Assembly (NCBI RefSeq): GCF_943734655.1
Contig: NC_071355.1
Coordinates: 239,330,027-239,394,026, forward strand
Length of the DNA: 64,000 nt
DNA from: Sabethes cyaneus
Lineage: Eukaryota > Arthropoda > Insecta > Diptera > Culicidae
Reading direction: 5' to 3'
In this document: piece by piece, positions 35,945 to 46,437 of the stretch
Numbering within the stretch: position 1 is the first letter of the stretch
How the letters are laid out: each line of letters opens with the position of its first letter
The notes under the pieces: model-generated
What the model saw: only the letters and a program-made list of their open reading frames with translations
What the model was told of the DNA's origin: nothing
Databases searched by the model: none
Translations under genes and position numbers: made by a program

Positions 35945-38885
35945 CTTTACTTCCTTTAGTGGCAACGGTCCGTTACCGATCCTGAGCCAAACGAATTATG
36001 GTCCTCCAGTACCGTCGGTCCTGGGCTGCCGTTCTCCAATCCCCACGAACACCAGCTGAACGTGCATCGTCTTCGACAGCACACATCCACCGAGTGCGGG
36101 GTGCCTCGGGGTCTACTTCGCGTCTACATGCCTCTGCGCCACACTCCATTTTCCATTTTGCCACCAATTATAGATCGCATAATTTTACGCTCAAAAACCC
36201 CAAGCACTCGTCGATCAGCTTCCTTTAGTGTCCATGATTCGTGTCCGTAAAGAGCCACCGGGAGGATTTGTGTTCTGTAGAGCGCCAGTTTTGTGTGATT
36301 TTGCAAACTACGAGACTTCAGCTGGCTACGTAAGCCATAGAAAGCCCGATTCGCGGCTGCAACTCGTCGTTTCACTTCGCGGCTTACATCGTTGTCACAT
36401 GTCACGAGTGTACCAAGGTATATAAATTTCTCCACTATATATCGTTCCCCATCTAACTCCACCTCGGCACCAACACCACTTGGTCTCCCACGTTCCCTGC
36501 CAGCAACCATGTACTTCGTTTTGGCGGAGCTAATGGTAAGTCCCAACCTCGCCACTTCCTTTTTAAAGGGCCTGAAGGCCTCTTCCACTGCTCCGGTGAT
36601 ATCGACGTCATCTGCAAAACAAAGAAGCATGTGAGATTTCGTGATGATAGTTCCATTCCTTTCACGTTTGCCCTTCGTAATGCACCTTCCAAGGCAATGT
36701 TGAATAGCAGGTTAGAGAGTGCATTCCCTTGCTTCAGTCCATCTAACGTCACGAAAGCAGCGAGATCTCATCCGCTATTCTAACGCATGATTTGGATCCG
36801 TCTAGCGTCGCACGAATCAGCGTAACTAGTTTCGTCGGAAAACCATGTTCTAGCATTATCTGTCACAGCTCATTTCGTTTGACTGAATCGTACGCCGCTT
36901 TAAAGTTCACAAACAGATGGTGTGTCTGCAAGTTGTACTCCCGGAACTTATCTAGCAACTAACGCAGGGTAAACATCTGATCCGTCATGGAGCGACCCTC
37001 ACGAAAACCAGTTTGGTACTCGCCGACGAAGGACTCCGCTAACGGTCTCAGTCTGCAGAACAGGATACGGGAAGGCACCTTGCAGGCAGAATTGAGCAAT
37101 GTAATTCCTCGATAGTTTTTACACTCCAGTCGATGTCCCTTTTTGAAAATTGGGCAAATGAGGCCATCCAACCACTCCTCCGGCATTTATTCTTCCTCCC
37201 AGATCCGGTGGATTGATTCGTACAGCCGCTCGCTCCCCGCTTTTAGAAGTTCAGCCAGGATACCGTTCTTCGCAGCAGCCTTACCGTTTCTCAGCTCACT
37301 GATTGCCTTCTTAACCTTCTTCTGTTTTGGTGGCTCCGCCACCAGTTTGGCCACCGTTTACAATTCCTGTCCTGCCCCTGCTGATCTCCAGGTTTACCTC
37401 TCCATTCAACAATATCTGGAAGTGCTCCTTCCACCTGGCTGCTACCGCCGTTTTGTCGGTAAGCAGGCTGCCAGCACTATCATTGAACATCACAGGCATG
37501 TCAAAATTCCTGCATCTCACCGTTTTATAGAAACTCCGTGTGTCGTTGTTGGCGTATCGCTCCTCTGCGCCGGCGAGCACGTGCTCCTCGTACTCGCGTT
37601 TCTTTAGACGATGGACTCTTTTTCCGCAGCTCTAATCTCTTTGTACCTCTCTCTGTTTTGACGCGTTATCGTCGTGAGCATGCGACTCTTGACCTGGTTC
37701 TTTTCATCTGTCACTCTCTGGCATTCGGCATCAAACCAGCTGTTACGCTGTCTTCCACGCGTCGTGCCTACCACCTCTCTCGCAGCTGTTTCTATGGCAC
37801 CATGAATGTTCCTCCACAGCTTCTCCTTTTACCTACTGTTCTGTGATGTACTCCACTGCCACGCCATCAGCCGTTAACCGCTGGATGTTGAAGCGCAGCG
37901 TCCTCTCAGTGCGAGCCTTCGCCGTGTTCGACAGCATTGCGCGAATCTTACTCACTATGAGATAGTGGCCAGATATTTGGTCTCCGAAAAGACCGTAACA
38001 TCCGAAAAGTGTCGACCGTCAATCAAGACATGACCGGTCTGAGAGCTAGAGTCTCCATTTGGATGCCTCCAGGTGTGTTTCCCAATATTCAAACGTGGAA
38101 GGTTGGTGCGCCAGATGGCCATTCCTCTGGCCGCGCCAAAATTTATGAGCCTTAGGCCGTTATCATTGGTCGACAGATGAAGGCTATGTCTTCCAATGAC
38201 TGGACAAAAAAATGTCTCCCTCCCGATCTGCGCATTTGCATCTCCGATGATGGTTTACACGTAGTGTTTTGGGCACTCTCCATAGATGCTCTCAAGCCTG
38301 TCGTAAAACTCGTAAAGGACGAGTTCATCAGATTTATCATTTGTCGGTGCGTATAAGTTGATTAGGCTGTAGTTGACGAATTTGCCCTTAATTCTAAACA
38401 CGCATATACGGTCGTCTACGGGCCTCTACCGGATAACTCGTTGCTTTTGTTTTCCCAACCCCTGTAGTGGATGTGGGACTTAAAAGAAGTGCCTGCAATA
38501 GGGTCTACTGCACGAAACTCATTTTCTCCGGAATTTGGCCATCGAACTTCCTGAATAGCAGCGATCTCTACTCAGAGTTGATGCAGCTTTCGAGCAAGTA
38601 AGCCAGCCCGTGCCGGTTCATGGAGAGTTCGGACATTCCAGGTACCAAGTTTCCAATCGTTATCCCCTAATCGTTTCCATGTCCCTTGCCGTGTCCTATA
38701 CCGGTTGTTTTTCGGTATGTTACCTCACTGAGGTCGCGATACCTACATCCCGCTGATGGGTCTGTCATTTTAGGTATAGCATACCGGATACATCATTTCA
38801 TATTCAGCCGCCCGTTCCGAGACAGACGCTGTGTGAGCCGCCCCTCACCTGGAGAACAGGTGCTCTAGGTCGCACCTCCTAGCTT
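35945..38885 (-). mobile_element. RTE-like non-LTR retrotransposon (LINE 2), near full length, dead
   Basis: Read on the minus strand. The endonuclease region at about 38660-38150 starts with LGTWNVRTL-like sequence and contains EIAAIQEVRWP (frameshifted). A linker follows to about 37190. Reverse transcriptase begins with PEEWLDGLICPIFKKGH and CKNYRGITLLNS (37186-36959) and continues with LDGLKQGNALSNLLFNIALEGA, LCFADDVDI (FADD about 36607-36618), FIYLGTLVTCDN and VFERKIMRSI. The 3' end has an (AAGT)n-like tail near 35940-35955. Several frameshifts and stops interrupt it. It is related to LINE 1 but clearly a different family. Confidence 0.88.
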
Positions 38886-39116
38886 AGCTGCTCCAGTAAG
38901 TACATGAAGCATTTCAAGATAAGGCCATCGACCGTCATCATTCGTCGAGTTAGATCTGCGTGGAGGCGCTAGGTAGGAGCCTGAGAGAGTCAGAGCTATA
39001 TTTGACGCTCCTTCCAGGTAACTCTCTCCATTTTACACCCGTTATATAAGGTAGTCTAATATCTAGTTTCTTGTATTCTCCAATTCTATCATACCACATT
39101 CGCACCACACCCTCCT

Positions 39117-40281
39117 CTTGCGACGATATTATTTTTAGGGGAATTGTGTATAACGTGCCCCCCCTGGCCAATGTGCCCCCCCTTCGTTTTTCGTTAAACA
39201 AGCGAAATCAAAATGCAAAACCACTCAGAAACCATAGTATTTGATGGAACTAGCCTACTATGCAAGTATGACAGTTGTCACATGCTGTAAAAACAAAACA
39301 AAAATAAATTTGTTTTTGAGCAGCTTCCGATGTAATTTTTGGCGTCATTTCCATAAGCTATTTTCTTGTCAAAATCTGTAAAAAACCGGTTGTTGCGATT
39401 CGATTGCGTAAAGTGAACTTCGAAACGACATCCCTGCCAAAAATAACGGTATGAAACGCTTGATTTGCTTTAGCATTTAATATTTTTTCAAATAAGTAAA
39501 AGCAGGCCAAAATACCCCACTTGCGGTGGTACAATTTGCCCCCCTTGCAAATGTGGCTATAAACATAGGTAAACAAATCTAAGTTGAAGTCAATAGCCAT
39601 TATTTAATTCAATTAGTATTGTAGAGCAATCGTGGCGGGAATAATTTATTACCAACGTCCACATTCTAGGTAATTCAACTACCCGGTACAAAACGCCACA
39701 GCTGCAGTATAATGTGCCCCATGCAGAATAGAAAAAGTGCAACAGAAGGCCGAAACTAGGTTTATTTTACATAAAATAACGATATTTTGCAAAACAAAGG
39801 AAATAGTTTTACTTCCTACAAAATAGAGTTGGTCTGTCACTGGTAGAAATACTCAAATTACCGCATTGGGCATATTATACCGCAGGTGGGGCATTTTACC
39901 CCGCGTAGACGAGAAACACAACATTTAGGTGCTTTTATTAAATAATTCCTAGCATGTTTATTCCACAATACTAAATGAAATAAACAATTGCAATTGGTTG
40001 TCAGCTTAAATACCAATATATACACGTAGTTGTAACGTTAATTTGGGGAAGTATAACGGAGATATATCCATTTATTCTTAGGGGGGGGGGCACATTATAC
40101 ACATTTCCCCTATATGGCTGCTCTTTGTTTCTATCGCCGAAAAGATAAACTGTTATTTACTCGACCAGTGCAGTGCGTTCCGCTAAATCTTCATTTTTAT
40201 CGCTCTGATCGAATAGATAACAGTCTACCTTCTCGGCGATAGAAACAAAGAGCAATCATTCAAAAATAATATCATTGCAAG
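39117..40281. repeat. Foldback repeat split by a TA-MITE
   Basis: The left arm (CTTGCGACGATATTATTTTT then GCTCTTTGTTTCTATCGCCG to about 40165) is the inverse of the right arm (40200-40281). The left arm is interrupted at 39138-40110. A related single arm, without the insertion, lies at 51265-51430 and confirms the empty site. Confidence 0.75.
39138..40110. mobile_element. TA-flanked MITE with GGGGAAWTGTGTATAAYGTG + C-run ends
   Basis: The 27-bp inverted ends differ at only two positions; TA flanks at 39136-39137 and 40111-40112. Internal TGTGCCCC/GGGGCA phrases recur about every 100-200 bp. Its style resembles the element at 12481-13318, suggesting related families. Confidence 0.88.
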
Positions 40282-40425
40282 ATTTCATGTCAAATTGCAT
40301 GCCAAAGTAAAGTCGAATTCCAATTTCAAGTTCAATTTTAAGTCCAATTTCAGAGCTAATTTAATGTCAATGTCAAGCTCATTTTTAAGTCCTATTTCCA
40401 GAGTAGTGCGTAGCAGGTATAAACA
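40282..40425. repeat. AAGTCCAATTTC-type short tandem repeat
   Basis: Degenerate 12-bp units (CAAGTTCAATTTTAAGTCCAA and similar) precede the SINE. Confidence 0.6.
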
Positions 40426-40630
40426 AGCAAAGCCATGGATATAAACGTCCTTCAGAACTTGACCCTTCTTTATCGACAGACTTCGCAGCCGGTTATTAGA
40501 GTACAGGTAAATTACGGGCTAGTGCAAAGATCCAATTAACTCTGTAGCGGCACCGCCCAGTCGAGATTCGAACACACGACGAATGGCTTTTTAGGCCAGC
40601 ATCGTGCTCCTGAGCTAACTGGGCGGGCTG
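40426..40630 (-). mobile_element. tRNA-derived SINE (family A), minus copy
   Basis: The inverse of the family A body (GACAGACTTCGCAGCCGG), box B inverse (GAGATTCGAACAC) and head (AGCTAACTGGGCGG). It ends exactly where the heptamer satellite begins. Confidence 0.8.
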
Positions 40631-40795
40631 CGTAGTAGGTAGTGAGTAGTGAGTAGTGAGTAGTGAGTAGTGAGTAATGAGTAGTGAGTAGTTGGTAGTT
40701 GGTAGTGAGTAGTGAGTAGTGAGTAGTGAGTAGTGGGTAGTGCGTAGTGAGTAGTGCGTAGTGAGTAGTGAGTAGTGAGTAGTTAGTAGTAAATA
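40631..40795 (+). repeat. GTAGTGA heptamer satellite
   Basis: Over twenty tandem GTAGTGA-type units with occasional GTAGTTG, GTAGTGG and GTAGTGC variants, about 165 bp. Confidence 0.92.
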
Positions 40796-41379
40796 ATGTT
40801 TAGCCTGGTGTACTGTTCTGCCGACAATGCCAGCGTTCATGGTTTGTTCAAGATCGCGTCCCACATGTTCATATTAGCTTGGTTTATTACTCCTTTCAGG
40901 GCATTTTCTATTTTCCTGATTTTGGTCCAAATTTTTAGACTAAACAGAAAAACGTTTCCTCGCAGGTGTTGTAAATCTAATTTTATACCGGAGCGAAGTT
41001 GTAATTTTTTTTCAACTCGTAGGTATAACTTTTGGTCTGGAGAAATGAGAAGATGGTTTTAAATTTTGCAGGTACTGGGGAGTGACATTTGACAGGAAAA
41101 AACAACAATAAAAGTAATGAAGTTTATAAAGTTATCGCCATTTCTTCGGCACACTGATTGTTAAATACATTAATCAATCCATCCTAAACTTAAATTCATA
41201 TCTGGAATAAACAAACGAAAAGGCGAAATCGAACCATCCTTTGGTTTATTTACATTATGCACCATTTTGTCGATTCGTGACAGGAAATATTTACATCACC
41301 GCTGCGGATGGATTTGAATTGAACCATTTCGCCAGTTCTATTTTCAATTTCGCTGGTCCAAATTTGGTATAACTCTGAT
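40796..41379. other. Interval without recognised gene
   Basis: AT-rich. An 88-codon plus-strand frame starting near 40796 shows no known family. Confidence 0.45.
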
Positions 41380-41772
41380 CTAAATATAGACCACCGTCGA
41401 AGATGCCTTTAGCGCTATATTGAACAGCAGGCATAAGAGACTTGATGATGGCTTCTGTGAGATTCGAGTAAACTCTTCAATCTATCCAAAATCTGCACAC
41501 AGTATTGTATAGCATCCACCGAAGATTTGAACAGACGGATCAGCTTTCGGGAAAGCCGTTCTCGTCCATGATTTTCCATAGCTTTGATATCAAATCATAT
41601 GCACTGAAGTCAACGAATAAGTGCCGCAAATCTGTTCGTAATTGGTGATATTCGGCAGAAAATTTCATCCATCCACTTCGGACTAGTTATTCAGTACTCC
41701 AAAACCTTGATATTTGTATTCATGTCATCGTATTCACGTTCCATCTATGCATAGAATTTCTCCTTGTCGGAT
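41380..41772 (-). mobile_element. LINE fragment (RTE-like), minus strand
   Basis: Minus-strand frames give LWKIMDENGFPRKLIRLFKS (about 41580-41520) and an endonuclease scrap DKEKFYA-MEREYDD (about 41765-41720). These are collapsed pieces of a related LINE, with most of the sequence deleted. Confidence 0.7.
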
Positions 41773-42463
41773 CCGTACTACTATGGATCAAATTTTCACT
41801 CTCCGATAAATCCTGCAGAAGTGTCAAGTGTACAACGTGCCCACGCATCATATTTTCTTGGATTTCAGGGCAGCATACGATCCAGTCGCGAGCGAACAGT
41901 TATGGGAGATAATGCACGAGTACGGTTTTCCAGCGGCTGATCAAAGCTACCCTGGAGCAAGCGATATGCTACGTACGTGCTTCGAGGGCACTCTAGAGCG
42001 CGGAGAGTTGCAGTAAGGAAAAGAAACATCGGCATCGAAACAGAAGGATAGATCTTCGGCAAAAGTAGCCAACTCCTAACCTTCGCAGTCGACTTCGACA
42101 TCGTTTTAGATAACCTACGCCAGACTAAAAACGGACGCCAGGAGTATTGGATTACAAATCAACGCCATATTGATGGCGATGAACTGGATGTGGTTGATGA
42201 GTTCATATATAAGGGATCTTTGGTCATAGCTGACAATAATACGAGTACGAGGAAATTCAACGACGCATTCGAGCCCTCCGCAAGACGCTCCGATCACGGA
42301 ATATATGCCGCCGCACAAAATTATCAATGCACAAAACTCTTATCAGTCCGGTAGTCTTCTACGGACCTAAGATTGTAACTTTGAAGACATACGTGCACTT
42401 GCCGCATTTGAACGAAAGGTACTGCGGACTATTTTTGGCGGAGTACAATTGGAAAGCGGAGAT

Positions 42464-42498
42464 CATTCGTTCACAAGAGTTCGGCTGGTGCGGTCGTG
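42464..42498 (+). promoter_or_regulatory. Internal Inr/DPE promoter of the retroelement
   Basis: Initiator TCATTC (A+1 at 42465) and DPE GGTCGT at 42492-42497, the exact +28 spacing known for TATA-less insect promoters and for Jockey/I-type retroelements. Confidence 0.7.
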
Positions 42499-44261
42499 TA
42501 TTGAAGTCAGTCCGTAAGTGAACAAGCGTAGTGGAAAAAAAATTGCGTTCGCCGGTCGAGTGCTCCAAACGAGTTTTTGGTTTTCGAAGTCAGCTGTGTG
42601 GGGGGAAAAATGTGCTGGGAAGTGATGAAGTCGTTGGAATTGTCCAAATTTCTAAAAGAAAAGAGTACGAAGGGAAAAATTTTAAAATAATGTTGCGTGT
42701 CAGTGGCACTGAAAAGTGGAAGGGAAGCGCAAACGAAAAAGTTGTGCATGCAAGGAAGTATGAGTGAAAAGGTCACAAGCGATAGCGAAAACAACAGCCT
42801 AGCGCGTGGGTTAATAGTGTTATGCAGTGTGGGTGAACGCATAGCCATTTTCATCAGAGACTGAAAAAATCTCCACAAACTGTCATGACATGCGATTATG
42901 TGCTGCCTTGGCTCGGTGTGAGTGAGTGAGTGGAAGATCTGAATTTGTGGGAGCGTATGTAAGAGTGCGTATATAACAGAACCTACTATAAAGGCTAGTA
43001 AGTATAAGCAGAGCTTGCTGATCGGCAGTGTCCACATCACAACAAAATGGAGGCACTAATCCCTGATCGTAACAGAATGGAGAGGTACACATATTGGCGC
43101 TAACAAGCCTTTGGACAGACGGTTGAAGTTTTCGACTGGTAGGGTAATTTGGGGGAATTTGGACACCTAAGCAATCACCTATTATCTGGGAAGAGAATAC
43201 TGGCTGTGCGCACACATCGAAGTGCGGTGGCATAACCGGTGCAGAGGCTGGTTTATATATGCAAAGGAAAGCTGCAAATAAATCACGTATATATCGGATC
43301 GGATCCCGATTTCGTTGATTTACGTTCGCACAGTAGGCGTTGAAACGAAAGAGCGCGGCACCGACAGCAAAGACGGCGCTAAATAGCGGAGTGGTGAGGA
43401 AGTATATTTAAGTATTGGTAACTGACTTAGCAAGGCGGATGAGTGTTGCCAGTATCGTTGACACGTTCCATACAGGTATTTATTCTAATAATAATATTTA
43501 ATAACCATATTGGATCAGCGGTACTGTAAGCAAAATATCCATATTAAATTCACCTTCAATCACATGTAATTTTTTTATATTATTGAAAATTACCACATTA
43601 CCAAATACATACAAAATATTGACAATATCGGTACAAACGAAAACATAATAACATCTGCATACAGCAACAACAAGCCAGACGAAAACCGGCAAGGGACTTC
43701 CGGTTTTTTTTTGTAGATTAGTGCTAGCTCAAGTGGAGAGGAGAGAACTATGGCGAGGACAGGAAGGATGAGAGGACTACAAAACGGGAAATTACTTAAC
43801 GGGTTGTAGGTAAAACTCAAACATGAAGGTATGACATAGAACTTTTACCAGAATATTATTATAACCTTACTATATATCATATTATAATTGCTATGATTGT
43901 TATGAACAGCATAATTGTGGAAGGCTGGATGATGGAGTGGATTGCCAACCGGAGTCCTTAAGGTCTGAAACAGTTATGCCAAGTTCTTCTTCTCACAAAC
44001 AAGCCATCACGTAGGTTAAAGCTGATGCAGCGAAATTGATTATTACACGGAAGGATCCTAATGTTGGAAGGAAAATCTTAAAACCCCGGAATGCGCACAA
44101 GTGTCTCTGCTTGTGGGTCCGCCAAACCCCTTTTGGCCCTTTTATAACAGCATTAGTGTGATATTCATTTGATAATCAAATTTGGATCTACTGTAAGTCT
44201 ACCCACATACACTGGCAAGTCCTTGAAATGATGGTGGATTTCCCTCTTACTACTTACTACT
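42464..44261 (+). mobile_element. Non-autonomous non-LTR retroelement, 1.8 kb, with Inr+DPE start
   Basis: A 22-bp target duplication (AGTACAATTGGAAAGCGGAGAT, in part) lies at 42442-42463 and 44262-44283. The 5' end CATTCGTTCAC, joined to the last T of the target, gives the insect initiator TCATTC, and GGTCGT sits at +28 to +33 from its A, an exact downstream promoter element. The 3' end is a short TTACTACTTACTACT tail. No reverse transcriptase or gag-like frame is visible in 1798 bp. This fits a copied RNA that depended on another element's machinery. Confidence 0.8.
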
Positions 44262-44575
44262 AGTACAATTGGAAAGCGGAGATTGGCGCAAGCGTATGAC
44301 CATGAATTGCAGGCACTACTTGGAAAGATTCCCGTTGTACACTAGGTGAAAGTTTGGAGACTACGGAGAGCAAGCCACGTCACAAGAATGCCGGACGACC
44401 GTGCAGTAAAATCTAGTCTCTTCAAGAGCTCCACTGACACGTGGGATAGACGCACCCAACGTGCTAGATGGCTCGCCCAGGTTGAAGCCGACACGCGTCT
44501 GACGAGTTGCGCAGGGCCGAGTACAGTGGAGAGGAATTCTTGATACGGCAAAAACCACGCTATGCTGCTAGAAGT

Positions 44576-45114
44576 AACAAGCCCAACAACTTCTATCTCT
44601 ACTTTCTACTGGTACCAGCCGGGACACGAGGAACCTTAATGGGAATAGTGTAACCAACCACAGAAGAAACCAAGGTCGTATGCTGACAAGAATGAGGGCT
44701 CTTTCGCGCTTCATTGCTCCTCCGGTGAGACTGGGGAGTGGTGGCGCAGGCCTTGTAACTTACAAGTTGTAAGGCGCCACCACAAAAAATCAAAATGTAA
44801 TGAACTAGGAACGAAAAAATTCGGGTTAGAAAATTTTTAATATCGTTGGTATGCCAGTGATTGTCAACCAAGTGCGTAAAGAATCTTATATTTCATTTTT
44901 AAGAATTGAAAAAAGCAGTGGTCCGAGGTTGCTTTCCTGCGGCACGTCAGCGATGTTTCAAAATATAACGGAAGGCTCGGGTCAAATCGTCATATTCAGC
45001 TTGCGGTGTGTTACCTAGATGCAAATGTAACCTCTAGAAAACGGTTAGGAAATTCCCAACTCTTGCAAAACGGTTTCAAGATTTATGCAAAAAAGCAAAG
45101 CATTCCCTTTTCTA
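44576..45114. other. Interval without recognised gene
   Basis: No repeat ends or protein family recognised. Confidence 0.45.
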
Positions 45115-45285
45115 AACTTAACCTTTTCTTTTTATTTGACAGATTTCGCAGCCAGCTGTTAGAGTACAGCACAATTGTAGGGCTAGTGACTACGATATTG
45201 TAGACTCTAATAAACTCTTCCAGCTAAGATTTGAATGTATGACAATTGCTTTGTTAGAACCAGCATCGTATCTCCAAGCCATTTG
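45115..45285 (-). mobile_element. tRNA-derived SINE (family A), decayed minus copy
   Basis: The inverse of the body (GACAGATTTCGCAGCCAGCT) and a weak box B inverse (AAGATTTGAATGTATG). The 3' tail is poor. Confidence 0.7.
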
Positions 45286-45599
45286 ATTTTCGGTTTCCTG
45301 ATTGTACGGAATGAGTGTTAGAAATGACAGACATATAGCAAGAACGATTATCATAAAAAAAGCAGTGCAGTACTCGTGAAATATAAAAGAGCGAAAATCG
45401 TTTTAAATCTGCATGATGTATCAACTCAATTTAAAATTTGTGTATAAACTGAACTTAAAAAGTGTTCATTGAGATAGCTTATCTCTTATGCCCTTCAAAT
45501 GTGGTTACTCTGTTGTAGCGTTTCAAGTAAAATATTTTACAACCGAAATGTAACGGCCAAATTGTCAAACCCAAATTCATAAAAAACGAACATGTTAAA

Positions 45600-46320
45600 A
45601 AACATATTTATTCCACACAGCAAAACCGCATCAATTTCGCTTATCTTTCCTTTTAACCATCTCCAATCCCCGCCACGTACGTGCTCGGTGACTGTTATGA
45701 CCGCGGTCGAATCAAAACGGGTCAAACGGGTAATCCTCTTGGATGCGCCTATCAGTCTTTGGGAAGTTTTGTTTTCATACAGTGGCACATTTTAGCAGCC
45801 ATTTGTGTCGGCCGGGGGCAAATTGGTTTACACTTCTAGCTAGACTCGTTTTTATTTTGTTTCTTCTAAGGAGGAACACGGGCGAGCGTGTGATGGTCGG
45901 TCTCGTGCCGCAACAAGTATTAACTCGGTCACCGCGCTATGTTGTATTATACAGTTGCGAAGCTCTAGTAGCCTTGTCGTGTTGTGGTTTAGCTCCAATA
46001 GTACAAATGTTACCCATTCATTTCACTTACTTTACTTGATAAGCTACGCTTTTCTCTTTCTCACCCGTCACCGAGGCTACCAGTGTACGAGGAGTTGGGA
46101 AAATTATGCCGTTTCTGGGTCCGATGTAAGTACAGCGGGACACGCTGGCTGGGGCACATTCCCCGGCATCATAAAGTTGTACGATATCCTGACCTGACAT
46201 TTCGTCCGTGGGGCACACGAGAAATGGAAACATTTTCTAGTTTGTTTGTCTAAACGTTCAGTGTCGTGACTCGGGCGGCACCTAACCTAACATCATCGGT
46301 AGCGCGAATAAATAATCGTA
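45600..46320. other. GC-richer island, possible UTR
   Basis: Unique-looking sequence downstream of the small-gene stop. A plus-strand donor-like GGGTCCGATGTAAGT occurs near 46120. No protein family is recognised on either strand. Confidence 0.3.
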
Positions 46321-46365
46321 CCTGCTTTGAAATTTGCGGGTAAATATACAAATGATTTTACCTGG

Positions 46366-46437
46366 TCACACACCCCAAGGGCAGTACTCCACGCCGAGGT
46401 CGTAGTTTTGTTTCGTTGATTCTTCATCCATTAGAAA
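46366..46437 (-). CDS. Candidate small gene exon 4 (C-terminus)
   Basis: The acceptor is TATTGGCAG. The reading FLMDEESTKQNYDLGVEY then CPWGV ends at TGA. The balanced composition and GC-rich third positions contrast with the AT-rich surroundings, which argues for real coding sequence. Confidence 0.45.
   Translation of the reverse strand, partial: FLMDEESTKQNYDLGVEYCPWGV

Larger units (their letters stand above)
41775..44575 (+). mobile_element. LINE 1-family fragment, plus strand, split by a 1.8 kb retroelement
   Basis: Plus-strand reverse transcriptase: MDQIFTL, then NVPTHHIFLDFRAAYDP (41828-41880). The C-terminal region at 42160-42441 gives VVDEFIYKGSLVIADNNTS-like sequence, and it continues after the insertion at 44284-44575 (ATGCCGGACGACC and GAGAGGAATTCTTGATACGG). 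The internal catalytic segment is deleted, so it is not functional. Confidence 0.82.

Noticed and set aside
40631..40795. Regular repeats resembling a CRISPR array
   Set aside because: Seven-base tandem units without spacers, in a eukaryotic genome: a microsatellite.
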